NCBI RefSeq assembly: GCF_003347205.1
Contig: NZ_QQBJ01000003.1
Location: 248,001 to 312,000 of the forward strand
Source: Mycolicibacterium moriokaense
Lineage (GTDB): Bacteria; Actinomycetota; Actinomycetes; Mycobacteriales; Mycobacteriaceae
Reading direction: 5' to 3'
Length of the DNA: 64,000 bases
Part shown: positions 1-8,564 of the stretch, one piece after another
Layout of the letters: each line of letters begins with the position of its first letter
Numbering within the stretch: the stretch's first letter is position 1
Program-made: the position numbers and the translations under genes
Notes under the pieces: generated by a model
Database searches by the model: none
What the model was told of the DNA's origin: nothing
The model's input: only the letters and a program-made list of their open reading frames with translations

Positions 1-777
1 GGCGACGACGGCTACTTCAGCGTGCTCCTCTGCGCGCAGCGCCCCGACGGCCACACCGGTGACTGGTGGGAGCTGCACGACCGGACCGTGCGAATCCTGA
101 TGCGGCGCTGCTCATGTGACTGGAATGCCGAAGTGGACGCCAGCGTGGCCATCGAGCGACTCGACGACGGCGGCGCCGACATGACGCCCGAGGAGACCGC
201 CCGGCGATTCTCCGACCTGGCCGCGTGGATCGAGGGCGTCATCGAGTTCGACATGCGGTTGATCCGCTACTACCGCGAGCACCACGGGGTCAACACGCTG
301 TTGCGATCGGGCAAGATCGACGAGATGGGCGGATTGCCGAAGCAGGCGTACTACGACGGCATCCACGAACTCGACGACGAGGAGGCGCTGATCATCGAAA
401 CCGTGCTGCCGCAGAAGTGCCGCTACTGGCAGGCGTTGGTCGGTGACGACCGGTTCTGCACTGTGGACTGGGTCAATCGCCAGTCCAGCCTGAACGACGC
501 GCAGGCCCGCATCGACAACGACGGCAAGTTCCGCGCGGTGATCTCGCGGCTGGACCCGGGGGTGCCCAACTGGCTCGACAAGGGCGACTATCCGTGGGGC
601 ATCATCCAGATGCGCTGGAACCAGGCCACGGACTACCCGGACCCGACGATCAAGAAGGTGCCGTTCGCCGAGATTCGCGATCATCTGCCCGCCGACACCC
701 CGACGGTGTCCCCCGAGGAACGCCGTGCGCAACTTCGGGTCCGCCGCGAGGGCGCCCAGCTTCGGCGGATCTGGTGA
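1..777 (+). CDS. DUF1214-type protein, 3' part (start outside window)
   Basis: The frame is open from the first base, so the N-terminus is missing; 258 codons are visible. The C-terminal half resembles the complete protein at 17931-19160: both share QSSLN, the pattern DPGVxNWLD and a basic tail beginning SPEERR/TPQQR, which is the layout of mycobacterial DUF1214-domain proteins. The role of this family is unknown to me and no catalytic motif is evident. The stop overlaps the GTG start of the thioesterase gene (GTGA), so the two are probably translated together with the VOC gene as one operon. Family assignment rests on similarity to the second copy in this window and on recalled family features. 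Confidence 0.75.
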   Translation, partial: GDDGYFSVLLCAQRPDGHTGDWWELHDRTVRILMRRCSCDWNAEVDASVAIERLDDGGADMTPEETARRFSDLAAWIEGVIEFDMRLIRYYREHHGVNTLLRSGKIDEMGGLPKQAYYDGIHELDDEEALIIETVLPQKCRYWQALVGDDRFCTVDWVNRQSSLNDAQARIDNDGKFRAVISRLDPGVPNWLDKGDYPWGIIQMRWNQATDYPDPTIKKVPFAEIRDHLPADTPTVSPEERRAQLRVRREGAQLRRIW

Positions 778-1667
778 GCGGCAGCGCCGACCAGACCCTC
801 GAGCAGGACATTCTTCGCTCGCTCGACAGCCTGCTCGACTCGCTGCAGCCGGACGTGCTGGGCGACGGGCGTTTTCGCGCACGCAGCGAGGCCAATCGAT
901 TCGGGCGGGTGTTCGGCGGACAGATGATCGCTCAAGCCATGCACGCCGCCGCCACCACCGTCGCCGACAAGCCGCCTCATTCACTGCACGCGTACTTCGT
1001 CAAGGCCGGCCTGCCCGACAAGCCCATCGACATCGCCGTCGACCGAATCCGCGACGGCCGGTCGATGGCCGCGCGCGGCGTCACCGTCGCTCAGGACGGC
1101 AAGCCATTGCTGACCGCGATGGTGTCCTTCCACGACAACGCGACCGAGCCGGAATACGCCGAACCCGCGCCGAGCGGCGAGCACCCCGATGACCTTCCCC
1201 GCCTTCAGGATTGGGTGGACAGCGCGCCTGCGGCGCTGCGCGAGCGGGCGCTCAGCTGGATCACCCGGCCGCCGCCGCTGGAACTGCGCATCGCCGAGCC
1301 GACGTGTTTCTTCGGCGGAGCGCGCGCGGGCGGGCCGCGGTCGCACTGGATGCGGCTGCCCCGCGCCGTCGGCGACGACCCGGTGCTGCACAGCGTGCTG
1401 CTCGCCTACGCCAGCGACTACCTGCTGTTGGACGTGGCGCTGCGCTCGCATCCCGAACCCATCAACGTCGAATCGTCCGCGGCGTTCAGCCTCGACCATT
1501 CGATATGGCTGCACCGACCGGTGCGATTCGACCGATGGCACAGCCACACCGCGCAATTGGAAGCGGTTACGGGCCATCGCGGCCTGGTGCGCGGCGCCAT
1601 CCACGACATCGACGGCCGCCTGGTGGCCAGCACGACCCAGGAGGTGCTCATCCGTGCCAACAGCTGA
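774..1667 (+). CDS. tesB: Acyl-CoA thioesterase II (TesB family)
   Basis: Predicted 297-residue double-hotdog thioesterase that would hydrolyse acyl-CoA to free acid and CoA in the cytosol. The N-terminal hotdog shows RFGRVFGGQMIAQAM and SLHAYFVKAG, both typical of TesB. The C-terminal half contains SDYLLLDVAL and SLDHSIWLHRP, the second-hotdog landmarks of the family. Length matches the usual 280-300 residues. The GTG start at 774 overlaps the stop of the upstream DUF1214 gene, which decides the start over further upstream candidates. The context of lipid or steroid catabolic genes suggests a role in acyl-CoA turnover; the exact substrate is not visible. Confidence 0.9.
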   Translation: MSGSADQTLEQDILRSLDSLLDSLQPDVLGDGRFRARSEANRFGRVFGGQMIAQAMHAAATTVADKPPHSLHAYFVKAGLPDKPIDIAVDRIRDGRSMAARGVTVAQDGKPLLTAMVSFHDNATEPEYAEPAPSGEHPDDLPRLQDWVDSAPAALRERALSWITRPPPLELRIAEPTCFFGGARAGGPRSHWMRLPRAVGDDPVLHSVLLAYASDYLLLDVALRSHPEPINVESSAAFSLDHSIWLHRPVRFDRWHSHTAQLEAVTGHRGLVRGAIHDIDGRLVASTTQEVLIRANS

Positions 1668-2244
1668 GTCCGGCATGCACCACCCGATGTTTCAACAGCC
1701 CTGGCCCGAGGGCGAATACCGGATGTTCCAGCTCGGGTTCGTGGTGGACGACCTGGCCGACGCCGCCCGGCGCTGGGTGGACGTGTTCGGCGTGGGGCCC
1801 TTTCACATCATGCCGCGGGTGGCCAACACCTGCCGATACCGCGGCGGCGACGGGACCGTCGACATCCACATCGGCGTCGCCCAGGCCGGCCCCGTTCAGA
1901 TCGAGCTGATCCAGGACTTCACCGACGGACCCAGCGTCTTTCGCGACCTGCGGGACCGATACGGCCACAACGGCTTCCACCAGATCTGCACCGTCACCAA
2001 GGACTACGACGGCAAGAAGGCGCACTACGCCGGCCTCGGCTACGAACTCGCATGCGAGTTCACGTCACCGGGTCAGCGGGTCGCGTTCTTCGACACGTTC
2101 GCCGACTTCGGCTTCTTCACCGAGGTCGCCGAGGAGAAGCCGAGCTTTCAGGTCAACCTCTCGAGGATCTCGAGGACGTGCGCCGAGTGGGACGGCACCG
2201 ACCCGATCCGCATCCTCACCCGCGACGGCTACCGCACGCCCTAG
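1654..2244 (+). CDS. VOC/glyoxalase-fold protein
   Basis: About 196 residues with a vicinal oxygen chelate fold: the N-terminal stretch YRMFQLGFVVDDLADAARRW is the usual first beta-alpha unit, and a second HQICTVTKDYDGKKAHY unit follows. Such proteins bind a divalent metal and act as lyases, epimerases or dioxygenases; the reaction here is not readable. I chose GTG 1654 because AGGAGG lies at 1639-1644, nine bases upstream; ATG 1675 is the alternative and gives 189 residues. The start lies inside the end of tesB, so translation is probably coupled. The 3' end overlaps the last bases of the convergent flavoprotein gene. Confidence 0.8.
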   Translation: MPTAESGMHHPMFQQPWPEGEYRMFQLGFVVDDLADAARRWVDVFGVGPFHIMPRVANTCRYRGGDGTVDIHIGVAQAGPVQIELIQDFTDGPSVFRDLRDRYGHNGFHQICTVTKDYDGKKAHYAGLGYELACEFTSPGQRVAFFDTFADFGFFTEVAEEKPSFQVNLSRISRTCAEWDGTDPIRILTRDGYRTP

Positions 2245-3788
2245 CGATCACACTCGCCCGACGCCATGTGCATCGCCGCCCGGTGGCTGAACAGCAGCGA
2301 GGCGCCGATCGGGTTACCGCCGCCGGGATACGTGGTGCCCGACACCGCGGCCATGGTGTTGCCTGCCGCGTAGAGACCGGGGATCGGTTGGTCGTCGCCG
2401 TCGAGCACGCGCCCGTCGACATCGGTGCGCAGGCCGCCCTTGGTGCCGAGGTCCGACAGCCCGAAGGCGGCCGCGCGGTAGGGCGGCGTGGCGATCGGCA
2501 CCAGCGGCGACGCCCCACCGGTGAACGCCCGGTCGAACGCTTCGCGGCCGCGACCGAAATCCGGGTCGTCGTCGCGCATCGCGAACTCGTTGAAGCGACG
2601 TACGGTCTCCACCAGATTGTCTGGCGGAACGTCGATCTGGCCCGCCAACTCGGCCAGCGAGTCGGCCTGCCGCCACAGCCCGGCGGCGACATAGTCCGCG
2701 GTCGGCGAGAACGACACGTTGGGGGCCATCACGGGCGGCTGGTCGCCGTTTCGGCTGTCGTAGATCATCCAGTAGCGCTCACCGACGCTGCCCTGTGCCA
2801 TCGCGCGGATGATCTCGCGGCCGGCCCTGTCGTAGGCGGCGGACTCGTTGACGAAGCGGCGGCCGGCCCGGTCGACGAAGATGCCGCCGGTGAAGCACAG
2901 CGCGAACGCCGCGCGGCCGTCGGGGTGCACCAGCCCAGGCGACCACCACGCCTGGTCCATCAAGTCGACGCTGGCGCCCGCCGTGATCGCCGCGCGGTGG
3001 GCGAACCCGAGGTTGCCCGGCGACCCCATGGTGTCCAATGCTCTTCCGGGAACGCGGTATCCGGCCCGCATCTCGTCGTTCTGCTCGAAACCGCCCGCGG
3101 CCAGCAGCACTCCGCGGCGGGCCCGGATGGTTCGCCTTTCCCCGTCGGTTTCCACCACGGCACCGGAGACCCGGCCGTCGTCGACGATCAGGTCGACCAG
3201 GCGGGTGTTCAGATGCGCGGCGACAGCGGGATTCTCGGCCATCGCCCAGAGGAAGCGGCCGATCACGGCCCGGCCGCCGGTCAGCAGATCGGGCTGTGGC
3301 GCGCCCAGGCGTTCGTGGTCGAGCGGGCCACGCACCAGTCCCCGGAACCGGCCGAGGCGTTCGTCGGGCACCGCCTTCGAGACGATGTGGCGCATGCCGT
3401 CGTTGCGGGCACCGGGCGCCGAACTGAAGTAGTCCGGCCAGGGAAAGACCTTGAAGGCGAAGTGATCGTCGCTCTCCAGGTATTCGATCAACGCCGCGCC
3501 ACCGCGAACGTAGGTGTCCTGCAGCGCGGCCGGGGTGCGATCGCCGACGACGCCGCGGTAGTAGCGCAGCGCCTCGTCGACGGTGTCGTCGCTGCCCGCG
3601 CGCACCAGCACGGGGTTGCACGGGTACCACATGCCGCCACCGCCGGAGTAGGCGAACGTGCCGCCGAACTGATCGGTCGCCTCGACAAGCACTACCGAAA
3701 GCCCTTCACGCGCAGCGGTATACGCACCCGCGATGCCGCCGCCGGAGCCCGCGACGACGACGTCGACCGTCTCGTCCGGCGCGGTCAC
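2241..3788 (-). CDS. FAD-binding dehydrogenase, 3-ketosteroid-delta1-dehydrogenase-like
   Basis: A 515-residue flavoprotein of the FAD_binding_2 (fumarate reductase/KstD) family. The N-terminus carries the dinucleotide fold GSGGGIAGAYTAAREG followed by an acidic VLVE strand end. LLAAGGFEQND lies mid-protein and a C-terminal FAD-capping motif LYAAGNTMAAVSGTTYPGGG is present; the TYPGGG element resembles the Y-x-G-x-G region of KstD. The family removes hydrogens from 3-ketosteroid A rings or reduces related enones. GTG 3788 was chosen because it overlaps the stop of the upstream SDR (GTGA). Its place downstream of a Rieske oxygenase and an SDR suggests a shared oxidative pathway, possibly of steroids; the true substrate is unknown. 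Confidence 0.85.
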   Translation of the reverse strand: MTAPDETVDVVVAGSGGGIAGAYTAAREGLSVVLVEATDQFGGTFAYSGGGGMWYPCNPVLVRAGSDDTVDEALRYYRGVVGDRTPAALQDTYVRGGAALIEYLESDDHFAFKVFPWPDYFSSAPGARNDGMRHIVSKAVPDERLGRFRGLVRGPLDHERLGAPQPDLLTGGRAVIGRFLWAMAENPAVAAHLNTRLVDLIVDDGRVSGAVVETDGERRTIRARRGVLLAAGGFEQNDEMRAGYRVPGRALDTMGSPGNLGFAHRAAITAGASVDLMDQAWWSPGLVHPDGRAAFALCFTGGIFVDRAGRRFVNESAAYDRAGREIIRAMAQGSVGERYWMIYDSRNGDQPPVMAPNVSFSPTADYVAAGLWRQADSLAELAGQIDVPPDNLVETVRRFNEFAMRDDDPDFGRGREAFDRAFTGGASPLVPIATPPYRAAAFGLSDLGTKGGLRTDVDGRVLDGDDQPIPGLYAAGNTMAAVSGTTYPGGGNPIGASLLFSHRAAMHMASGECDR

Positions 3789-4648
3789 AGGTGCCTCGAT
3801 CGATTGACGAAGCGGCCCTCGCGCGGCGAGAAGAGCCAGCCACCACCGGCTTTCGTGCCGCCGTCGACGGGAATGTTGTGCCCGGTGACGAAGGCCGACT
3901 GATCGGACGCCAGGAACAGCGCGACGCGCGCCTGGTCCTGCGGCCAGCCCACGCGACCGACCGGCGCCCACGACTCCCACAGCTCGTCGACGTCCTCGTA
4001 GCCCGACAGGTAGTCGACCTGGGGCGTCTGCGCCAGGTCGGTGCCGATGCCGTTGACCCGGATGCCGTGGCGCCCCAGTTCGACGGCGAGGCAGGTGGTG
4101 AAGTGTGCGGCGGCGGCCTTCATGGCGCCGTAGACGGGATCCTTGGGATACCCGCGCATCCCCTCCACCGAGTGCACGGTGACGATGCTGCCGCGGCGGG
4201 CCGTCATCATCGTCGGCACGAACGCCTTGGTGACCGCGAAGACGTGCCGCAGGTTGACGTCGTACATCCGCTGCCACGAATCGGGAGTGGACTCGCTGAA
4301 GGGCACCAGGGGGCGGTAGTCGCCGACGTTGTTGACCAGCACGTCGACCCGGCCGTGTTCGGCGAGCACGGCCTGCGCCAGATGCGCGACGTCGTCGTCA
4401 TCGGTGACGTCGACGACGTGGCTGCGGATGCGACCGCCCGCGCCCGACACCTCCTCGCGGATGGCTGCGGCGCGCTGCGGGTCCACCTCCGCGACCTCGA
4501 CGCTTGCGCCGTGCTGGGCGAACAGTCGCGCGATGCCTGCGCCGATGCCCGCGCCCGCGCCGGTGACCACGGCGACGCGTCCGTCGAGCAACCGGTTCCA
4601 GTCGTCGATGGGTGGGACGCCCGCGTCACCGGTCATAGCGACGGACAT
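3785..4648 (-). CDS. Short-chain dehydrogenase/reductase
   Basis: A 287-residue classical SDR, NAD(P)-dependent. TGAGAGIG near residue 30 is the cofactor-binding loop, NNVG follows the fourth strand, and the catalytic Ser (VTVHSVEG) and YxxxK (YGAMK) are intact. The C-terminal IPVDGGTKAGGG is typical. It starts eight bases after the Rieske oxygenase stop and its own stop overlaps the flavoprotein start, so the three genes form one operon. A likely role is oxidation of a hydroxyl group made or exposed by the oxygenase; this is inferred from order only. ATG 4636 is an alternative start; neither start has an obvious Shine-Dalgarno sequence. Confidence 0.88.
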   Translation of the reverse strand: MSVAMTGDAGVPPIDDWNRLLDGRVAVVTGAGAGIGAGIARLFAQHGASVEVAEVDPQRAAAIREEVSGAGGRIRSHVVDVTDDDDVAHLAQAVLAEHGRVDVLVNNVGDYRPLVPFSESTPDSWQRMYDVNLRHVFAVTKAFVPTMMTARRGSIVTVHSVEGMRGYPKDPVYGAMKAAAAHFTTCLAVELGRHGIRVNGIGTDLAQTPQVDYLSGYEDVDELWESWAPVGRVGWPQDQARVALFLASDQSAFVTGHNIPVDGGTKAGGGWLFSPREGRFVNRSRHL

Positions 4649-4656
4649 TACGCGGT

Positions 4657-5829
4657 TCAGGCCAGCGCGATGCCCAGCTCAGCGGCGAAGACCTTGATCA
4701 TGTGCTGCACGCCGATCTCGTTGCGCCCGATGATCATGTGGTCGTGCTGGCCGCGGCGGACGCCCTCGCCGCATTGCGGAAGCATCGCGAAGTCCTCGTC
4801 GCGGACGGCCCCGTGAACCCCTTGGTAGATCGCGTCGTATGCGCTGCGCATGTCGTCGTCGGTCGCCGGAACACGTCCCATCCAGCTGTGCCGGACGGTG
4901 CACTCCGTCGGCTCGCCCGCCGGCAGGATGTCGATGATCTCGACTCCAACGGGGCTGTTCGCCAGGATCAGGTTGGGATACACCCAGTAGATGATGCCCA
5001 TGTTGGTCGACGGGTCGGCCGGCGCGCTCGGGTCGCTGTTCACGTTGGTGATCCAGTTGAACGGGAATCCGAGCCGGTGGTGCCTGCCGAATTCGTCGTA
5101 GATCGTGGTGTTGGCCAGTGTGTTCTGCCCGATGACGCTTTGGCCGTGCACATAGGGAAAGTGATATCCCTCCGCGAAGGCCTCGAGCGCGCCCTTCCAC
5201 GACACGCTCGACGCGAACTCCCGGTCGGTGTGATAGCCGTAGTACTGGTAGTTCCACAGCGCCAGTTCGGCGCCGAAGTCGCCGAGATGAGCGTCGAGAT
5301 CGATTGTGGCGTCGGCGGTCAGGACCGCCCAGATGAAACCGTGCCGCTCCTCGTTGGGCAGCTCGACGAGGCCGTACTCCTTGGTGTTCATCGAATCGAA
5401 TCCGGCCTTGCCGGGGATGGTGAACAGCTCGCCGGTGTTCTTGTACGTCCACGCGTGGTACGGGCAGACGAAGCGCGACGCGGTGCCCGATCCGCAGGCA
5501 GGCTTGGCGCCGCGGTGCCTGCAGTAGTTGAGGAAGACGTGGCTTCGTCCGGTCCGGTCCCGCGTCACCAACAGCGAATCCCCCAGCACCGAACGGACCA
5601 CGAAGTCGTTCTTCTGCGGAACCTGGGCCGAGGGCACGATCGCAAGGGGCACCCGGCGGAGCAACTGCGACTCCTCGATCTCGCTGATCTTGGGGTCGCG
5701 GTAATAGTGCAGGGGCACACGCAGTTCGCGCTCGGCGAGGTCGGTGGTGCCGTCCAATGCGTGCCGCAGCGCCCGTCGCGTCAGCGTCTTGTCGTTCGCG
5801 TCGACTCGTTCATTGGTCGCGGTCGTCAT
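4657..5829 (-). CDS. Rieske non-heme iron oxygenase, alpha subunit
   Basis: A 390-residue ring-hydroxylating oxygenase large subunit. The Rieske [2Fe-2S] ligands are C103 and H105 (NYCRHRGAK) and C122 and H125 (CPYHAW). The catalytic domain has the helix AFAEGYHFPYVHG with the histidines expected for the mononuclear iron site. It would hydroxylate an aromatic or steroid-like substrate with O2 and electrons from a reductase not encoded nearby. The start at 5829 has GGAGGGAG just upstream. It is the first gene of an operon with the SDR and KstD-like flavoprotein, and is divergent from a TetR gene with a palindrome between them, so repression relieved by a substrate is likely. Confidence 0.88.
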   Translation of the reverse strand: MTTATNERVDANDKTLTRRALRHALDGTTDLAERELRVPLHYYRDPKISEIEESQLLRRVPLAIVPSAQVPQKNDFVVRSVLGDSLLVTRDRTGRSHVFLNYCRHRGAKPACGSGTASRFVCPYHAWTYKNTGELFTIPGKAGFDSMNTKEYGLVELPNEERHGFIWAVLTADATIDLDAHLGDFGAELALWNYQYYGYHTDREFASSVSWKGALEAFAEGYHFPYVHGQSVIGQNTLANTTIYDEFGRHHRLGFPFNWITNVNSDPSAPADPSTNMGIIYWVYPNLILANSPVGVEIIDILPAGEPTECTVRHSWMGRVPATDDDMRSAYDAIYQGVHGAVRDEDFAMLPQCGEGVRRGQHDHMIIGRNEIGVQHMIKVFAAELGIALA

Positions 5830-5868
5830 CTGCGACTCCCTCCAGGTAGGCACCGGTCTGACCATACA

Positions 5869-5891
5869 TTGGCAATCGTTTGTATTGTCAA
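5869..5891. promoter_or_regulatory. Palindrome, probable TetR operator (Rieske operon / TetR)
   Basis: TTGGCAAT at 5869-5876 and ATTGTCAA at 5884-5891 form an inverted repeat with seven of eight matching pairs and a 7-base spacer. It lies between the divergent Rieske operon (start 5829) and the TetR gene (start 5924), the usual place for an autoregulatory TetR site. The functional assignment is inferred. Confidence 0.55.
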
Positions 5892-5923
5892 GATGGTGGC
5901 CGGATCCATGACACGATCGAAAG

Positions 5924-6532
5924 ATGCGCAGACACGGCTGGTCGGGCGACATCCCGGTGGACGACGACGACGCGGCCACCCGCATCATCGCCGCGGCCAA
6001 GCGCGCAATCGACGAGCGGGGCACGGTCAGCGTCTCGGAGGTCGCCCAGGCGCTGGGCGTCACACGGCAAACCGTCTATCGCTACTTCCCGACGCAGGAA
6101 GCGTTGATGGCAGCGACCGCGCTGTCATCCGTGGCCGGATTCCTCGATCGGCTGGCCGAGCGACTGGGCGCCCTGGCGGATCCGACCGAAGCCGTTGTCG
6201 AAGGCATCGCGTACACGTTCGAGCAGATACCGCACGACCGATACATCGGACTCGTGCTGCAGCCCGGCAAGACGAGCTCATTCACGCCAAGCGTCACATC
6301 GGACATCGCAATTTCGTTTGGCCACTCGATACTTCACCGCTTCTCGGTCGACTGGGATGCGGCCGGGTTCCCCGGTGACGCCATCGACGAACTCGTCGAG
6401 TTCATGCTCCGCACCCTGCAGTCGTTCATCGTCGACCCCGGGCAGCCGCCGCGAACCCCCGCCGAATTGCGTCGCTATCTGCGCGACTGGATCGCCCCGG
6501 CCGTCAGGGCGCGTGCACATACCCACGCATGA
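5924..6532 (+). CDS. TetR-family transcriptional regulator
   Basis: A 202-residue regulator. The N-terminal helix-turn-helix reads TVSVSEVAQALGVTRQTVYRYF with the usual VYRYF recognition-helix end. The C-terminal ligand domain is divergent, as is normal. It is divergent from the Rieske operon and likely represses it through the palindrome at 5869-5891. The stop overlaps the next ATG (ATGA), so it is probably co-transcribed with the VTT-domain membrane protein and the following SDR. No strong Shine-Dalgarno precedes the start. Confidence 0.88.
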   Translation: MRRHGWSGDIPVDDDDAATRIIAAAKRAIDERGTVSVSEVAQALGVTRQTVYRYFPTQEALMAATALSSVAGFLDRLAERLGALADPTEAVVEGIAYTFEQIPHDRYIGLVLQPGKTSSFTPSVTSDIAISFGHSILHRFSVDWDAAGFPGDAIDELVEFMLRTLQSFIVDPGQPPRTPAELRRYLRDWIAPAVRARAHTHA

Positions 6533-7257
6533 GCCGACGACGCCACATCGCGCGCCTCGCCGTCTTCGCGGCGTTGCTGCTCGGGCTGTTCTATCTGGTC
6601 GCGGTGGCGCGGGTGGTGGATGTGCAGAGCATCCGCGATCTGGTCGCTGTGACGGGGCCCGCCGCGCCGCTGGCCTACGTCGTGGTGTCGGCCGTGCTGG
6701 GCGCGATCTTCGTGCCCGGGCCGATCCTGGCGGCGGGCAGCGGCGTGCTGTTCGGCCCGGTGCTCGGGCTGTTCGTCACGCTGGGCGCGTCGGTCGGCAC
6801 GGCGGTGATCACCAGCCTGATCGGTCGACGGGCGGGCAGGCAGAGCGCGCAGGCCCTGCTCGGGGCCGAGCGCGCCGATCGCCTGGACCGGCTGATCCGT
6901 CGACGCGGGCTGTGGGCGGTTGTCGGCCAGCGCTTCGTGCCAGGCATTTCCGATGCCCTCGCGTCGTATGCCTTCGGCGCGTTCGGGGTTCCGCTGTGGC
7001 AGATGGCCGTCGGCGCGTTCATCGGTTCCGTACCGAGGGGTTTCGTCTACACCGCGCTGGGCGCCTCGATCACCGACCTGTCCTCGCCGCTGGCCTATGC
7101 CGCCGTCGCGATCTGGTGCGTCACCGCGATCATCGGCGCGTTCGCCACCCATCGTGGCTACCGGCATTGGCGCGGCCATCGTCAAGCGAGCGCCGACCCA
7201 CCGGGTACTGTCCCACCAACGAAGGGTGACCTAACACCCGGAGAGGAAAGGCAGTGA
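6529..7257 (+). CDS. TVP38/TMEM64 (VTT-domain) membrane protein
   Basis: A 242-residue integral membrane protein. An N-terminal transmembrane helix follows MSRRRHIAR. The VTT/SNARE-associated core includes FVPGPILAAGSGVLFG, the GRRAGRQ loop and QRFVPGISDALASYAFGAF. Several hydrophobic segments follow, then a basic hydrophilic C-terminus. DedA/VTT proteins are linked to lipid scrambling or transport across membranes; substrate unknown here. It overlaps TetR by four bases and its stop overlaps the next GTG, so it lies in the middle of a three-gene operon. Confidence 0.85.
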   Translation: MSRRRHIARLAVFAALLLGLFYLVAVARVVDVQSIRDLVAVTGPAAPLAYVVVSAVLGAIFVPGPILAAGSGVLFGPVLGLFVTLGASVGTAVITSLIGRRAGRQSAQALLGAERADRLDRLIRRRGLWAVVGQRFVPGISDALASYAFGAFGVPLWQMAVGAFIGSVPRGFVYTALGASITDLSSPLAYAAVAIWCVTAIIGAFATHRGYRHWRGHRQASADPPGTVPPTKGDLTPGEERQ

Positions 7258-8018
7258 CAATGGACGCTCGATCGATCGACGCCACCGGCCTGCGCCTGCT
7301 CGTGGTCGGCGCCTCGTCCGGCGTCGGTCACGCGGTCGCCGAGAGCGCCGCCGGCCTCGGAGCCAAGGTGGCGGTCGCGGCGCGGCGGATGGACCTGCTG
7401 ACCGAACTGGCCGAGCGCATCGGCGGCGCGGCGTTCGAACTGGACGTGGAGAACGCCTCGGCGATCACCAAGACCGTCGACGCGGCCGCCGAGGCGCTGG
7501 GCGGCCTGGACGCGGTGGTGTTCACCAGCACCGTCGTCCCTTTCGCGCACATCGAGGACACCGACGTGACGACGTTCGTGCACGCGTTCGCGGTCAACGC
7601 GGTCGGCGCCAACAACGTGCTGCGCGCCGCGCTGCCCCACCTCTCCGAGAACGGGGTGGTGCTGATCGCGTCGGCGCACGATGTCGGGCGGCCCCGGGCC
7701 GGGGTCGCCGCCTACAGCGCGAGCAAGGCCGCGTTGGACGAGATCCTGCATTCGTGGCGCAGCGAGCACCCTGAGCTGTCGATCGTGCGGGTCGGCATCG
7801 GCCCGACCGCCGACACCGAGATCCTGCGCGGCGCTGACCGCGACCTGCTGTCGCTGCTGTTCCGGTCGTGGGTGGAGCACGGGCAGCTTCCGGCGCAGAT
7901 GTCGGCGCTCACCGACGTCGCCAACACGCTGGTCTCGCTGGTCATCACCGCGCACGCGAACCCCAGCGTGGTGCCCGAGATCGTTCAGCTGTCACCCCGG
8001 ATCAGAAGCACCACCTGA
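7254..8018 (+). CDS. Short-chain dehydrogenase/reductase (divergent)
   Basis: A 254-residue SDR-fold protein. The cofactor loop reads GASSGVGHAVAES, the dinucleotide-specificity region is AARRMD, and the catalytic Ser (LIASAHD) and YSASK are present. The usual NNAG is replaced by FTSTVV, so it is a somewhat divergent member. GTG 7254 overlaps the upstream stop; ATG 7260 lies two codons in. The purine-rich GGAGAGGAAAGG just upstream can serve either. It closes the TetR-VTT-SDR operon. Substrate unknown. Confidence 0.85.
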   Translation: MTMDARSIDATGLRLLVVGASSGVGHAVAESAAGLGAKVAVAARRMDLLTELAERIGGAAFELDVENASAITKTVDAAAEALGGLDAVVFTSTVVPFAHIEDTDVTTFVHAFAVNAVGANNVLRAALPHLSENGVVLIASAHDVGRPRAGVAAYSASKAALDEILHSWRSEHPELSIVRVGIGPTADTEILRGADRDLLSLLFRSWVEHGQLPAQMSALTDVANTLVSLVITAHANPSVVPEIVQLSPRIRSTT

Positions 8019-8047
8019 GTTTACTTCACAATACTCAGATGTACGCT
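8015..8047 (+). promoter_or_regulatory. Promoter of DUF302 gene with small inverted repeat
   Basis: CTGAGT at 8015-8020 and ACTCAG at 8033-8038 are perfect inverted repeats. TTTACT at 8020-8025 and TACGCT at 8042-8047 are separated by 16 bases and fit -35 and -10 elements. The -10 ends six bases before ATG 8054, which would make the mRNA leaderless. The assignment comes from spacing and motif match only. Confidence 0.4.
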
Positions 8048-8053
8048 GTGGTG

Positions 8054-8557
8054 ATGACCGCCTCAGCTGTTCAAACATCATTCACGGGCTTGCGAGTCCG
8101 CCTGGCCAGCCCGAAGAGCTACGAGGATCTCGTCGAAGCACTGCTCGACGACGTCGGCACGGACCCGGTGCCGATAAACGAGCTCGGCGATCGATTCGAC
8201 GGCTGGGAAGACTACGAGCGGGCAGTCCAGTCACACGTCGGGCCAAGCGGTTTCATGTTGTTCGCGACGTTCGACCACAGTGGGTGGATCCCGAAGGCCG
8301 GCGTTCACCGGAAGGTGATGCGGGTGATCATCGGCAACCCGCTCATCGCGATCACGATGCTGCGCCACGACGTGACATCGGGATTGTTCGTCCCTGTTGA
8401 ACTCCTGGTCACCGACGACCCCGACGGCGGAAGCGCGCTGACCTACGTTGTTCCGTCATCGCTCATGGTCGTCGAGGAAAACGAACCTCTCAACGCCGCC
8501 GCCTTGGCACTGGATGCCAAGCTCGCGGCGCTCGCGACGAAGGTGACGACGGGTTAG
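8054..8557 (+). CDS. DUF302-domain protein
   Basis: About 167 residues resembling DUF302 proteins: LMLFATFDHSG-like strand (here FMLFATFDHSGWIPKAG), MRVIIGNPLIAITMLRHD, and LFVPVELLVTDDPDGGSALTYVVPSSL, which is the typical core order. The family function is unknown to me. No Shine-Dalgarno is seen; I prefer ATG 8054 because a TACGCT -10 element ends six bases upstream, while the in-frame ATG 8039 would put that element inside the gene. It stands alone and is convergent with the STAS gene at 8565. Confidence 0.72.
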   Translation: MTASAVQTSFTGLRVRLASPKSYEDLVEALLDDVGTDPVPINELGDRFDGWEDYERAVQSHVGPSGFMLFATFDHSGWIPKAGVHRKVMRVIIGNPLIAITMLRHDVTSGLFVPVELLVTDDPDGGSALTYVVPSSLMVVEENEPLNAAALALDAKLAALATKVTTG

Positions 8558-8564
8558 CGCGGTG

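Noticed and set aside
2052-3902. Long plus-strand open frame across the KstD-like gene
   Set aside because: Composition is Arg/Gly/His-rich, there is no ribosome site or family motif, and the opposite strand encodes a well-recognised flavoprotein.
4702-6378. Plus-strand open frame opposite the Rieske oxygenase
   Set aside because: It covers the operator region and part of tetR in another frame and has no recognisable domain.
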